The notes under the pieces were generated by a model, which worked only from the letters and a program-made list of their open reading frames with translations, had not been told where the DNA came from and searched no databases. Shown piece after piece: positions 1-9,933 of a stretch of DNA of 64,000 nt (its first letter is position 1; each line of letters opens with the position of its first letter). A program made the translations under genes and the position numbers. The stretch covers positions 48,871,127-48,935,126 of the forward strand of contig NC_080043.1 in the NCBI RefSeq assembly GCF_012489685.1, written 5' to 3'. Source of the DNA: Lotus japonicus (taxonomy: Eukaryota; Streptophyta; Magnoliopsida; Fabales; Fabaceae).

Positions 1-668
1 TGGCGAACAAACGCCCTTTGTCAGATGTCTTTGGCGGGCTGATTTATGATGGTTCATCCTTCGGGAGGAACTAGGAATGAGATGCGGGAACTGGAGCGTA
101 TCGCGGTAGCGAGAGGAAGACGGATGGTGTACATAGACTAGGTCGTTCCGGATTCAGATTCGGGCGACGAGCATGCTAGCATGTAGGTTTTAGTGCTGGT
201 GTGAGCTCCTCGAGATGGGATTAGTGTAGGAGTAGAGTCTTAGCTCTGAACATCATTTGTTTTCTTTCGGGACAGGGTAGTTTCCCACCTATAGCTTTTT
301 GTGTGGTTTCTTTACGGGAATCACAGAGAGTTGGTTGGACTTAGGAGGTCTTGTTTCAGGCCGATGGGCCAGCTTATTCTCAGTTTTGAGGGATAGTGTT
401 GCGGACACTTACCTTTAGATTTGGTTTGTACATTTTGCCTTCGGGCGCTACACTTTTCTTTCCGTCACTGGAGGTTTACTCGTGACGAGGTTACTACTAC
501 AGCGGGGGCTGTTTATATATTGTATATTAGTGCTGATTATTGTTATTGTTGGGTTTTATTTAATTCAGTCTTGTCTTAGTTATTATCGAAAAAAAAAAAT
601 ATTCACGTTTTTCCGCATTAAGTTTATTTTGGTTACTAAAGTGACGCCACCGAAATCGGGGTGTTACA
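1..668 (+). mobile_element. 3' part of a Tekay-type gypsy LTR
   Basis: The segment ends in GAAATCGGGGTGTTACA (ending at 668), the usual 3' terminus of the long gypsy LTRs in this window. Its last 90 bases are the reverse complement of the LTR that begins at 60684, so both belong to one family. It is followed directly by copia pol sequence with no primer binding site, so it is a 3' LTR or a solo LTR. The start is cut by the window edge. A splice-acceptor-like TCAG at 21-24 precedes an ATG at 25 that opens a decayed version of the LTR ORF described at 14891. That reading frame is interrupted by stops and ends in an acidic DSDSGDEHASM tail near 186. Confidence 0.85.
25..186 (+). pseudogene. Decayed LTR-internal acidic ORF
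   Basis: Reading from the ATG just after the TCAG at 21-24 gives an MSLAG start followed by an in-frame TGA, then an MMVHPSGG motif resembling the start of the ORF at 14891. A second stop follows MVYID, and the frame ends in an acidic DSDSGDEHASM tail. The same tail (DSDSDDDHASM) closes the LTR ORF at 42965-43276, so both are copies of one family. The central part present at 42965 is missing here. Function is unknown; the copy is certainly non-functional. Confidence 0.5.
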
Positions 669-891
669 CCAAACATCGTTCTTGGAGAATTGATTCAATT
701 CTTCTTCCATGGCCAGAATCCAATCCTTGTCCTGAAGAGCTTCATCTATGGACTTGGGTTCAATTAAGGACACCAATCCTTTCAAACTGAGCAAGGTCTC
801 TTCAGAGGGTCTGAAGGCTGATCTGGTTCTGACTGGTTCGTCTTTGTTGCCCAGAATCAATTCCTTAGGGTGAGCTGCAGTGATTCTGCAG
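669..891 (-). pseudogene. Copia pol fragment (linker and N-terminal reverse transcriptase)
   Basis: The minus strand encodes about 70 residues matching the segment just before and into the Ty1/copia reverse transcriptase. They run from RITAAHPKELILGN, through ETLLSLKGLVSLIEPKS, to EEELNQFSKNDVW. The same segment occurs in the copia elements at 20075-20295 and 60440-60683. It stops abruptly at the end of the gypsy LTR at 668 and on the other side joins a copia LTR that lacks its last few bases. It is best read as the surviving internal part of a minus-strand copia element whose gag, protease and integrase were deleted (inference). Confidence 0.8.
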
Positions 892-2090
892 TGAAAAACG
901 GTAGAAAGGGGGGGTTTGAATAACGTTTTCAAGATAAAGCTTCCACCTTAAAGATTTTGACAAATCTTTCGAGAACTTAAGTGCTAAAGATAAGAGATAG
1001 AAAAGCACACAAGGATTTTATCCTGGTTCACTTGATAAATCACTCAAGCTACTCCAGTCCACCCGTTAAGGTGATTTCTTCCTTCTTAGAATGAAGGCAA
1101 TCCACTAATCAGGTAAGAGTTACAACTGCACTTGAAACCTACAAGTGACTAACAATTACACTGACTTAGCTCACACTAAGATTCACTCTCTTAGTCTTCT
1201 CTAGGATCCGATCAACCTTGATCTCCTAAAGGAACTAAACAAACTGTTTATCAAAGAATTGTTTACAAGAGATTTGCTTCTAAAAAGCTAATAGTAAACT
1301 CAATGAATTTCAAATGAAAGAAAGCTTAGAAGAATTTGAATTTGTCTTGCGCGTATGTGAATGCTTCTATCCGCTTCTTTCAGTCTTCAGCCTCTTTATA
1401 TACTCCAAGGATTAGGGTTGAGCGTTGCATGGGAAATGCTACCGTTGGAGGGCAGTTCTGGAAAATCCAGCTTCTGCTGTGTCTGAGACTGTTAGGTAGG
1501 TCGTCAGGAAGGTACAGTTGCTTTTGTACTTGGATAGCGACTTGGCCTTTAAACCTAGGAGACTTCTGATCAGGAGAAAGCTTCATGTTGGAACTTGTGA
1601 AGCCGGTTGATCAGAGTCAGAGGGAAAGCCCAGATCCTCTGACCATTGTTTCTTCTGATTCTGAACTCAGAGGGAAGTACATGGTTTTCAGAGTATCTTG
1701 CTTCTGGACATCAGAATTTCACTAATCAGCTTCTGGATCTTCAGAGTCTTCTACACCATCAGAATATCTGAGCCTTCAGTGTTTCTTGGTTATCAGACAT
1801 TCTGGATCTTCAGAACTTCTAGTGACTGAGTCCACATCAGAGTTTGTATAACTTCAGAACTTCTGAAGCTTTTCCACTGTTCATACTGAACATGGTGAAT
1901 GCGAAAGCGTTGCTTGGGTCGCTCTTTATACACAGTGTTTCTGATTTGTGTGAGATTGAGTTGAGGTCAGAGCCTGTAAATAGCACACTCAGAAAAACAC
2001 GTTAGAGTACCACAATTGTTCATATCAAAAGGTTAACTTGTAATCATCAAAACATAGAGTTGTACTACTAGATCAAAACTTGATCTTACA
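892..2090 (-). mobile_element. Copia (Sirevirus-like) LTR, minus strand
   Basis: Reverse complement of the 1.2-kb copia LTR. The 5' terminus TGTAAGATCAAGTTTTGATC is intact at 2090. The TATA-containing stretch TTATATACTCCAAGG lies near 1396-1410. The 3' end is lost just after GTTTTTCA, about 8 bases short of the normal ...ACCTTCA end. Length (1199 bp) matches the other copies (about 1208 and 1218 bp). On the right it abuts gypsy coding sequence; on the left it is fused to copia pol, without PBS or gag. It is probably the 5' LTR of an internally deleted element that had inserted into the gypsy element at 2091. Confidence 0.85.
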
Positions 2091-2608
2091 AAACATTGTC
2101 TTTGCATCGTAGGATATCGCCAGTTCCTATCTTGAACTCCGGTTCTTTCCCTTGAATTACTAAGTTCCTCTTCTCTAGCAGAAACGCATCTTGCAGTTGT
2201 TGCTCTCTAATCTCTTCCATCAATCCACTGGCGATTCTGATCATTCCGAACTTCAACTTTCCCTCAGACGGTGTCACACCTAAACTCATATCTCGAAATT
2301 GTTCCAACAACTCCAACTCTTTAACCATCCTTGATGAGACATGCATCTTCCTACTCAAAGCATCAGCAACTACATTTGCCTTCCCAGGGTGATATTGCAA
2401 CGTAAACTCATAGTCTTTGATAAACTCCATCCATCTTCGTCGCCTCATGTTCAGCTCCTTCTGATCGAACAAGTATTTAAGACTCTTGTGATCGCTAAAT
2501 ATCGTGAAAAGTACAACCATAGAGATAATGCCTCTAGATTTTAAGCAAAAACACAATGGCGGCTAACTCCAAATCGTGAGTCGGGTAGTTCTTCTCGTGA
2601 GTCTTCAA
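2091..2608 (-). pseudogene. Gypsy RNase H / start of integrase remnant
   Basis: The minus strand encodes the C-terminal RNase H region of a Ty3/gypsy polyprotein ([39 protein letters not shown]), then the spacer leading to the integrase zinc finger ([24 protein letters not shown]). It matches 10364-10820 closely. The remaining integrase is missing because the frame is cut at 2091 by the copia LTR. A frameshift near 2560-2610 separates it from the RT ORF. Confidence 0.85.
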
Positions 2609-3725
2609 CTATCTCAAAGCATAAGCCACCACTTTCCGATGTTGCCTCAGTACACATCCCAAGCCTTGATGCGAAGCATCACAATAAACTTCATAAGGTT
2701 CCTCCGATTGTGGCAAAATAAGCACATGTGACGTCGTCAAACGTTCCTTCAGAGCCTGAAAACTTGATTCACACGCCTCAGTCCATGCAAAAGATTGATC
2801 CTTCCTCGTCAGTTGAGTCAAAGGTCCAACAATCTTGGCAAATCCCTCAATGAAGCGTCTATAATATCCAGCTAAACCCACAAAACTTCTGATTTCTGTC
2901 ACTGTCTTCGGTTGTTCCCAAGCCAAAACAGTCTCTACTTTCGCTGGGTCCACAACTATGCCTTCCTTTGAGATAACATGGCCTAAGAAATTGACTTCCT
3001 CCAGCCAGAATTCACACTTGGAAGGGTTCGCATACAGCTTTTTCTCTCTCAACACTTGCAAAACTTGGCGCATATGTTCTTCATGTTCCTTCGCGTCCTT
3101 CGAATATATCAGTATGTCATCAATAAACACCACCACAAACCGATCTAAGAATTCATGAAAGATGCGGTTCATGTAATCCATGAAAACAGTAGGTGCATTA
3201 GTCACTCCAAACGGCATCACTAGGTACTCGTAGTGTCCGTAGCGTGTTCTGAAAGCAGTCTTCGGTATATCCTCAGTCTTCACTCTGATCTGATGATAGC
3301 CTGACTTCAAGTCTATCTTGGAAAATACGGCAGCCCCTCGTAATTGATCCATCAAATCATCTATCCTTGGCAACGGGTATCTGTTCTTGATCGTCGCCTT
3401 GTTTAGTTGTCGATAGTCCACACATAATCTCGACTTTCCGTCCTTCTTCTTAACTAAAAGCACTAGCGCTCCCCACGGTGACACACTTGGTTGAATAAAT
3501 CCTTTTGCCGAAAGATCCTCCAACTGAGATTTCAACTCTACTAACTCTGCAGGTGCCATACGGTAAGGTGCAATCGAAATCGGTCCGGTTCCGGGTACAG
3601 TGTCGATCACGAACTCTACGTCGCGTACTGGCGGTAGTCCAGGTACGTCTTCCGAACAACATCAGCAACAATCTCGAATCTTTGGAATACCATGCACATC
3701 TGAGTCTCCCCTACCTTCTAGATCC
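2609..3725 (-). pseudogene. Gypsy reverse transcriptase (Tekay-type), minus strand
   Basis: A 333-residue ORF (3610-2609) contains a nearly complete Ty3/gypsy reverse transcriptase: [46 protein letters not shown], the catalytic FIDD in [23 protein letters not shown], and the start of RNase H ([16 protein letters not shown]). It keeps about eleven RT codons that element A has lost, and has DYRQ where element A has a stop. The upstream part (3611-3725, DSDVHG to FVID) is recognisable but frameshifted. There is no protease upstream, so this is a defective copy even though the RT core looks healthy. Confidence 0.85.
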
Positions 3726-4014
3726 TTGACGGCTCCGTTTCAGAACTAAACGCCCTAAAATCCTACGTATCGTACCCATAAGGAATTTCCCTGAGATCCT
3801 AGCTTCCTTATCGACGCATCGGTAAACAACTTCCTAGCTCAGCGTGCTATTCTAAACCTCGTGTAACTTCTATAGTTAAATCACGAGCAACTTCGAATAA
3901 GGTCCTACTAGGGATAATAATCATAAGATCATAGTCTAAGTAGTAAATACAAGTTAGGCGCATCACACTCGTTTCGAAGATAAAAGAGTAAGTTATTCTA
4001 GAATAAGAGAACAG
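3726..4014. other. Unexplained spacer replacing the protease region
   Basis: In element A this position holds the aspartic protease (DSGATHSF) and its downstream linker. Here about 290 bases contain no recognisable protease motif on the minus strand and no similarity I can see to the rest of the window. The upstream gag frame stops at 4015-4017, at the edge of this spacer. Confidence 0.5.
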
Positions 4015-4698
4015 TTAAAATATTAAAATATTATCGTCGTCCCCACGTTCTTCCTCGTTCAACTCCTCAGCTCTTGCACCCTCCTTGGTGTGAATACTTT
4101 CCTCTGCAGCAAGTTGTTTTCCTTTCCCAGCATTCCCTGATGATTCGCCGTTGGGTGCCTTGCAATCTATGGAGAAGTGTCCCGATTGGTTGCAATTGAA
4201 GCATAGACTTCCCTTGATCTTGCACCTACTGGCATAGTGCCCGCTTTCCCCACAGTTGAAGCATAGAGGTCCCCCGTCTGGACACTTGTTATTTTAGTGC
4301 CCCACTTTCCTGCACCTGTAACACGTCACTGTTTTTCCCGAAGTCTTGTTTCCTGTCCCTCCGGTAGCATCATTCCCTTTCATCTTACTGTTATACGTTC
4401 CCCCCTGGAGTGTCTTGCAGTTCACAGCTAGATGCCCCTCCCGGTTACACTTGAAGAATCTTCGTCCAATCGCTGAGCACTTGTTAGCAAAATGCCCAAA
4501 CTTTCCGCAACGAAAACATGTCACACCTTTGTCACCAACTGGCTTCCCTCCAGTATCAGCAGTCGTTGGTTTGTACGCTCTTGAGATAAGATCTCTTCCC
4601 TCGGGACGCTGATACGGTCCCCACTGATGGTAGCTCTCCCTTCTGTTGTAGCCTTGGAAACCTGACCTCATTGGTCCCCCAGCTCCTGTTCGGTTCAT
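4015..4698 (-). pseudogene. Gag C-terminal part with five zinc-knuckle copies
   Basis: Reading from 4698 down, the frame encodes a basic linker and then five CCHC-type boxes: CFRCGKFGHFANKC, a degenerate box (FKCNREGHLAVNC, first Cys missing), CYRCRKVGH..C with an in-frame stop just after the His, CFNCGESGHYASRC and CFNCNQSGHFSIDC. It ends with a charged tail (EELNEE, GDDDNILIF) and a stop at 4015-4017. Gypsy gags of this type normally have one or two boxes (element A has two). Such boxes bind RNA during packaging. The frame is otherwise open over nearly 230 codons. Confidence 0.75.
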
Positions 4699-4851
4699 TC
4701 CTCTTTATTGATACATTGCCGTCGCCATCAGTCGCTGGTGATGCTCACGTGCAGCCTCTTCAACGCGCATATAAGCGTCTTCCGCAGCTTGGTTCATCAT
4801 TGCCTCGATCAGTGTAGCTATTGCCTCCGCCATTCGGTTAGGGTCCACCAT
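4699..4851 (-). pseudogene. Gag N-terminus, capsid core deleted
   Basis: An ATG at 4851 starts MVDPNRMAEAIATLIEAMMN and a coiled, Glu/Arg-rich segment resembling the N-terminus of element A gag (MVNTNQLDKMMATIAQAMTN). After about 48 residues it stops and runs directly into sequence matching the region after the capsid core (NRTGAGGPM, compare NRAGVGGPM in element A). Roughly 180 residues of capsid core are therefore missing. The ATG is about 195 bases from the PBS, similar to element A, which supports the start. Confidence 0.75.
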
Positions 4852-5045
4852 CCTATATCTCATCAAACGTCCAATTAGTACTAACCCTACAGTAGCACTG
4901 AACAAACCATCCAAAATGATTAAGTAGTAACGCAAACAATTAGAGCGAAAATCGCTCTGCAGATAATCAATTTTCACTCTTTGCAGAGTCACACAACCTA
5001 GCACAGAAGACCTATTCCCCAAAGACTCCCGAAAGACTCCACTAA

Positions 5046-5057
5046 GCTCTGATACCA
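5046..5057 (-). promoter_or_regulatory. Primer binding site (initiator tRNA-Met)
   Basis: On the minus strand this reads TGGTATCAGAGC, the standard plant retrotransposon PBS complementary to the 3' end of initiator tRNA-Met. It lies three bases inside the LTR end at 5061. It fixes the orientation of the 2091-5325 element as minus. Confidence 0.9.
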
Positions 5058-5060
5058 TAG

Positions 5061-5325
5061 TGTAACACCCCGATTTCTGGGTGTCACTTTAGTAACACAA
5101 AAATAAACTTTACGCGAAAAACCGGTATATTTTTTTTCCCCGATTCCTTTTTAAATTAAAGCGATAGAAAATAAAGACATAACCCAGCAAACTAAACTAA
5201 CCGATGTACATCAAATATAAACATGTACAGCCTCAGCTGCACTCCCATGTCACGTGCACTCGCAGTGACTCCAAAGTAGTGTGCCCGTAGGCAAATATAT
5301 ACAGATCCAGAAACGTGAGTAAGAT
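5061..5325 (-). mobile_element. 3' end of the 5' LTR of the minus-strand Tekay element
   Basis: Reverse complement of the last 270 bases of the Tekay LTR seen at 7266-7533, beginning with TGTAACACCCCGATTTC. The rest of the LTR is missing; similarity stops near 5325, where copia LTR sequence starts without any LTR terminus. Confidence 0.85.
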
Positions 5326-6331
5326 GTTCACTCTGAATAGTAGAAACGCTTCAGAAGATCTGAAGTCATACAAGCTCTGATACGGACTCAGTCACTTGAA
5401 GTTCTGAAGATCCAGACGTTCTGACAACCAAGAAACTCTGAAGGTTCAGATGTTCTGATGGTGTAGAAGACTCTGAAGATCCAGAAGCTTAATAGTGGAA
5501 ACTCTGATGTCCAGAAGCAAGATGACTCTGAAGACCATGTACTTCCCTCTGAGTTCAGAATCAGAAGATACAGGGTCAGAGGATCTGTGCTTCCCTCTGA
5601 CTCTGGTCAACTGGCTTCACAAGTTCCAACATGAAGCATTCCCCTGATCAGAAGTCTACTAGGTTTAAAGGTCAAGTCACTATCCAAGTACAAAAGCAAA
5701 TGTACTATCCTGACGACCTACTTAACATTCTCAGCCACAGCAGAAGCTGGAATTTCCAGAACTGCCCTCCAACGATAGCATTTCCATGCAGCGTTCAAAC
5801 CCTAATCCTTGGAGTATAAATAGAGGCAAAAGATTGAAAGATGCGGTTAGAAGAATTACACACGCGCAAGCTATATTCAAAAACCTTCTAAGCATTCTTT
5901 CATCTGAATTCATTGTGTTTACTATTAGCTTTTCAGAAGCAAATCCTTTGTAAACATTCTTTCTTAAACAGTTGTTTAGTTACCTTTAGGAGATCAAGGT
6001 TGATCGGATCCTAGAGAAGACTAAGAGAGTGAATCTTAGTGTGAGCTAAGTCAGTGTAATTGTTAGTCACTTGTAGGTTTCAAGTGCAGTTGTAACATTT
6101 ACCTGATTAGTGGATTGCCTTCATTCTAAGAAGGAAGAAATCACCTTAACGGGTGGACTGGATTAGCTTGAGGGATTTATCAAGTGAACCAGGATAAAAA
6201 TCCTTGTGTGCTTTTCTATCTCTTATCTTAAGCACTTAGTTCTCGAAAGATTTGTTAAAATCTTCAAGGTGGAAGTTTTATTTTGAAAACGTTATTCAAA
6301 CCATCCCTTTATACCGTTTTTCATACCTTCA
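5326..6331 (+). mobile_element. Copia LTR fragment, 5' end missing
   Basis: Matches the copia LTR from about position 196 to its 3' terminus (compare 30406-30761 plus 35093-35749). It contains the TATA segment GTATAAATAGAGG near 5813 and ends with ...CATACCTTCA at 6331. No PBS follows; the next base begins mid-LTR Tekay sequence. The junction shares AATTACTCTA with the intact Tekay LTR at 14811, a micro-homology consistent with illegitimate recombination. Confidence 0.85.
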
Positions 6332-7533
6332 ATTACTCTATTCCGTGAGTTGACCCTAGCGCCTTGGCTTTGGTTTCATGTTTGAGTTTGGGTGGTCGGC
6401 CTGCTGCCAGATGTCGATGGTGGACTGGTTTTCGATGGCCTCTCCCTCGGGGGGGATCAGGTTTGAGATGGTTGACCGACATGCCCCCACCGCTTGGGTG
6501 ATCGATCCTGTGGATCATCGGGCGACGTACCGGGGAAGGGTCATGGAGGACTGTACTGACGAGCGTGGACGTCTGACGAGGGGAGCATGGAGCTGAGCTT
6601 CATCTTCCACCTTCAGTTCGTTGTGGACCGGGTACTGGCCGAGGACCACCTGCACCACCTTCGTCTTCATCGGACGAGCAGGACCCATCCGAGATTGAGG
6701 CTGATGTTGACGCACCTATCGCGCCACTTCCTGCTACTGCTGTCGATCCTACCGACGTTGTGTCGTCCTCGAGGCTCGTGGAGCCGAAGAGGGAGCCTGT
6801 TGTTCCATCTGCCTCTCGCTGTTTTCCGTTTACTCCATCACGCGGCTACCGTGTGGAACCCCTAGTTCGTGTGGTGGTGGAGGATGTCCTTTCTGAGGAG
6901 GTAGATGTTGAGATGGGCTCGACTAGGGTTGTTCGCAGGACAGTTAGGAAGGAGGTCGTGGACTTGGACACTGAGATGATCACGGTGGACTCTGACTCCG
7001 ACACTGACGTTGACAGCTACTCGCCGAGCGACGAGGTGGAGGAGGAGGAGATTTGAGCGGTACTGGGAGGGTAGGTTTAGGCAGGCGTCATATTTTGTGT
7101 AGAGCTATGATTCGTTTTGCTTTTGGGACAGGGTAGGTTCCCGACGCATGGCTTTTTGTGTTGTTCTCTTACTGAGGGATCACAGTGAGTCAGTCGGACC
7201 ACATGGGTCTTTGCTTAGGCCATTTTGAGGCTGACTTTCTCTTGGAGGATTGTATTTATAACTTTATCACTCACGTTTCTGGATCTGTACATATTTGCCT
7301 ACGGGCACACTACTTTGGACTCACTGTGAGGGCGCGTGACGTTGGAATGCAGCTGAGGCTGTACATGTTTATATGATGTACATCGGTTAGTTTAGTTTGC
7401 TTGGCTATGTCTTTACTTTCTACCGCTTTATTAAAAGGAGAAAAAGAATCAAACGAAAAAAAAAAGTACTTGTTGTCCGCGTAAAGTTTATTTTTGAGTT
7501 ACTAAAGTGACACCTGGAAATGGGGGTGTTACA
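6332..7533 (+). mobile_element. Truncated 5' LTR of Tekay element A
   Basis: Matches 14812-15997, the last 1.2 kb of the 3' LTR of the same element, and ends GGGGGTGTTACA at 7533, four bases before the PBS. The upstream 2.65 kb present in the 3' LTR (including the TATA box) are absent, so this copy has lost its promoter. Confidence 0.9.
6411..7056 (+). pseudogene. LTR-internal acidic ORF, 5' LTR copy (frameshifted)
   Basis: An ATG immediately after CTGCTGCCAG (6401-6410) opens MSMVDWFSMASPSGGIRF and runs to GRLTRG. A deletion of about 11 bases relative to the 3' LTR copy then shifts the frame, giving a stop at 6594-6596. The original frame resumes later: from 6760 an ORF reads SSSRLVEPKREPVVPSASR and continues to an acidic tail (DSDSDTDVDSYSPSDE..EEEEI) with a stop at 7054-7056. 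No known domain is recognised. The copy in the 3' LTR (14891) is broken at a different place. Confidence 0.6.
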
Positions 7534-7536
7534 TTG

Positions 7537-7548
7537 TGGTATCAGAGC
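7537..7548 (+). promoter_or_regulatory. Primer binding site (initiator tRNA-Met)
   Basis: TGGTATCAGAGC, three bases after the LTR end at 7533. It would prime minus-strand DNA synthesis from initiator tRNA-Met. Confidence 0.95.
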
Positions 7549-7741
7549 TTAGTTGAGTCTTTTGGGAGTCTTTGGGGAATAGGTCTTCTGTGCTAGGTTG
7601 TGTGACTCTGAACAGAGTGAAAATTGATTGTCTGCAGAGCGATCTTCGCTCTAATTGATTGCATTGTTACTTGATCATATGGAATAGTCTTCTGGTGCTA
7701 TCGTACGTTTAGGACTAACAGTTTCCATGGGGTAACAGACG

Positions 7742-9550
7742 ATGGTGAACACGAATCAGTTGGATAAGATGATGGCCACTATAGCTCAGGCAATGACTAA
7801 TCAGGCGAACGACAACGCTCAGAGGCGTGCTGCGGAGGAAGCGCGTGATCAACACCAGCATCAGAGGGAGGTGACTCTGGATCAGAACAAGGGGCTGAAT
7901 GACTTCAGGAGACAGGATCCACCTAAATTCTCGGGTGGCACTAACCCGGAAAAAGCGGATCTCTGGATGGAGGAAATAAAGAAGATCTTTGGTGTACTAC
8001 AGACGGCTGAGGGAGCCAAGGTGGGCATGGAAACCTTTCTACTGTTGGGTGATGCTGAGTATTGGTGGAGGGGCGCCAGAGGGATCATGGAGGCAAACTA
8101 TGTGGAGGTGAACTGGAATTCATTTCGTGCTGCTTTTCTGGAAAAGTACTTTCCTGCTAGTGCTCGTGATGAGCGTGAGGCACAATTTCTGACTCTTCGT
8201 CAAGGGAGCATGACTATTCCGGAATATGCTGCTAAGTTGGAATCCTTGGCCAAACACTTCCGATTTTTCCGTGATCAGGTTGATGAACCCTACATCTGCA
8301 AGCGCTTTGTGAATGGACTGAGAGCTGATATTGAGGACTCAGTGAGACCGTTAGGGATCGTGCGGTTTCAGGCATTGGTTGAGAAGGCTACAGAAGTAGA
8401 GCTGATGAAGAACAAGAGGTTGAACAGGGCTGGAGTTGGGGGACCGATGATGTCGGGCTCCCAGAGTTTTCAGGGAAGAGGAAGATTTCAGGCGAAGAAA
8501 CCTTACCAACGTCCTGCGGGGAGAGGGTTTACCCCAGGATCTTACAAGCCGATGGCTGCTGCTGCTCCTTCTGGAGGGGCGGGAAACCGTACCCCAAACA
8601 GTGACGTGACCTGCTACAGGTGTGGAGCTGTCGGGCACTATGCAAGCAGTTGCACAACACCACCAAGATGCTTCAACTGCAATCGACTGGGGCATCTGGC
8701 TGTGGACTGCAAGGCACCTAAGGTTGAACCGTCTGTGAATACTGCTAGAGGAAAGCGCCCAGCTGCGAGGGGAAGAGTTTACACAATAGATGGCGAAGAT
8801 ACTGAAGGAGTGGATGGCTTGATCAGAGGGGAATGTGAAATCGACGGTAACCTTCTAACTGTACTCTTTGATTCTGGTGCAACTCATTCTTTTGTCTCTA
8901 AGGATTGCATATCAAGACTGAATCTGCCTATTACTGCTTTGAGTTTTGATCTTATGGTGACTACACCTGCTAGGACCCTAATTGCTAATGCCGCATGCAT
9001 GCACTGTTTAGTAGTATATAGAGATAGAACTTTTCATGCCAATCTAGTATGCTTACCCCTTAAAAACCTAGATGTAATCTTAGGTATGGATTGGTTATCC
9101 CACTACCATTGTCTTTTGGACTGTAGTCGAAAGAAAGTGGTGTTCCCTGACTCGGATCTTTTCAAGTACCTTTATAATAACCACATTAGTGCATCGTTGA
9201 GCGAGGGCACTCAGAAGTACTCTTCATTGCTAAGTCTGGAGGGAAGGAAGGACTCAGATGTTCATGGTATCCCGGTGGTTCGAGACTTCGCTGATGTTTT
9301 TCCTGGAGATGTACCCGGATTACCGCCAGTACGCGACGTAGAGTTTGTGATCGAGATTGTACCCGGAACCGGACCAATTTCGATCGCACCTTACCGTATG
9401 GCACCTGCAGAGCTAGTAGAGTTGAAGTCTAAGTTAGAGGATCTTTCGGCAAAAGGATTCATTCGACCAAGTGTCTCACCGTGGGGAGCGCCAGTGCTTT
9501 TAGTCAAGAAGAAAGACGGAAAGTCTAGATTGTGTGTGGACTATCGATAA
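7742..9550 (+). pseudogene. Tekay element A gag-protease and start of RT
   Basis: The 602-residue frame begins at an ATG about 190 bases after the PBS. The retrotransposon gag core covers about residues 47-225 (DPPKFSGGTNPEKADLWM to VEKATEVE). Two CCHC knuckles follow at 291-304 and 310-323, then an aspartic protease with DSGA at 377-380 and ILGMDWL at 446-452. The RT start begins around residue 550 ([28 protein letters not shown]). It ends at a TAA at 9548-9550 where the minus-strand copy has CAA (DYRQ), so this is an internal stop, not the natural end. Gag would form the particle and the protease would process the polyprotein. Placed in the Tekay/Del chromovirus lineage by LTR form, domain order and the C-terminal chromodomain-like segment. 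Confidence 0.93.
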
Positions 9551-9933
9551 CTCAACAAGGCGACGGTCAAGAACAGATACCCGTTACCGAGGATAGATGA
9601 TTTGATGAATCAACTACGAGGGGCTGCCGTATTCTCCAAGATAAACTTGAAGTCAGGCTATCATCATATCAGAACATGCTATGGACACTACGAGTACCTA
9701 GTGATGCCGTTTGGGGTGACGAATGCGCCTGCTGTTTTCATGGACTGCATGAACCGCATCTTTCAAGAGTTCATGGATCGGTTTGTAGTGGTGTTTATTG
9801 ACGACATTCTGATCTATTTGAAGGACGCCAAGGAACATGAAGAACATTTGCGCCAAGTTTTACAAGTGCTGCGAGAGAAAAAAATGTACGCGAACCCTTC
9901 CAAGTGTGAATTCTGGCTTGTGTCAACTTCTTA
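9551..9933 (+). pseudogene. Tekay element A reverse transcriptase, middle part
   Basis: The polyprotein continues in frame after the stop: [40 protein letters not shown], and the catalytic FIDD. An in-frame loss of about eleven residues lies between GYHHIR and YGHYEY, where the copy at 2609 has [11 protein letters not shown]. The frame ends at 9931-9933 because of a small indel just before NFLGHV. The catalytic Asp pair is present, but the deletion removes part of the conserved fingers/palm region, so an active enzyme is unlikely. Confidence 0.9.

Noticed and set aside
5046..5057. tRNA gene
   Set aside because: Only the short tRNA-complementary PBS is present; no cloverleaf.
8351..8695. Minus-strand ORF of 114 codons within gag
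   Set aside because: Shadow of the Tekay A gag frame; no independent signals.
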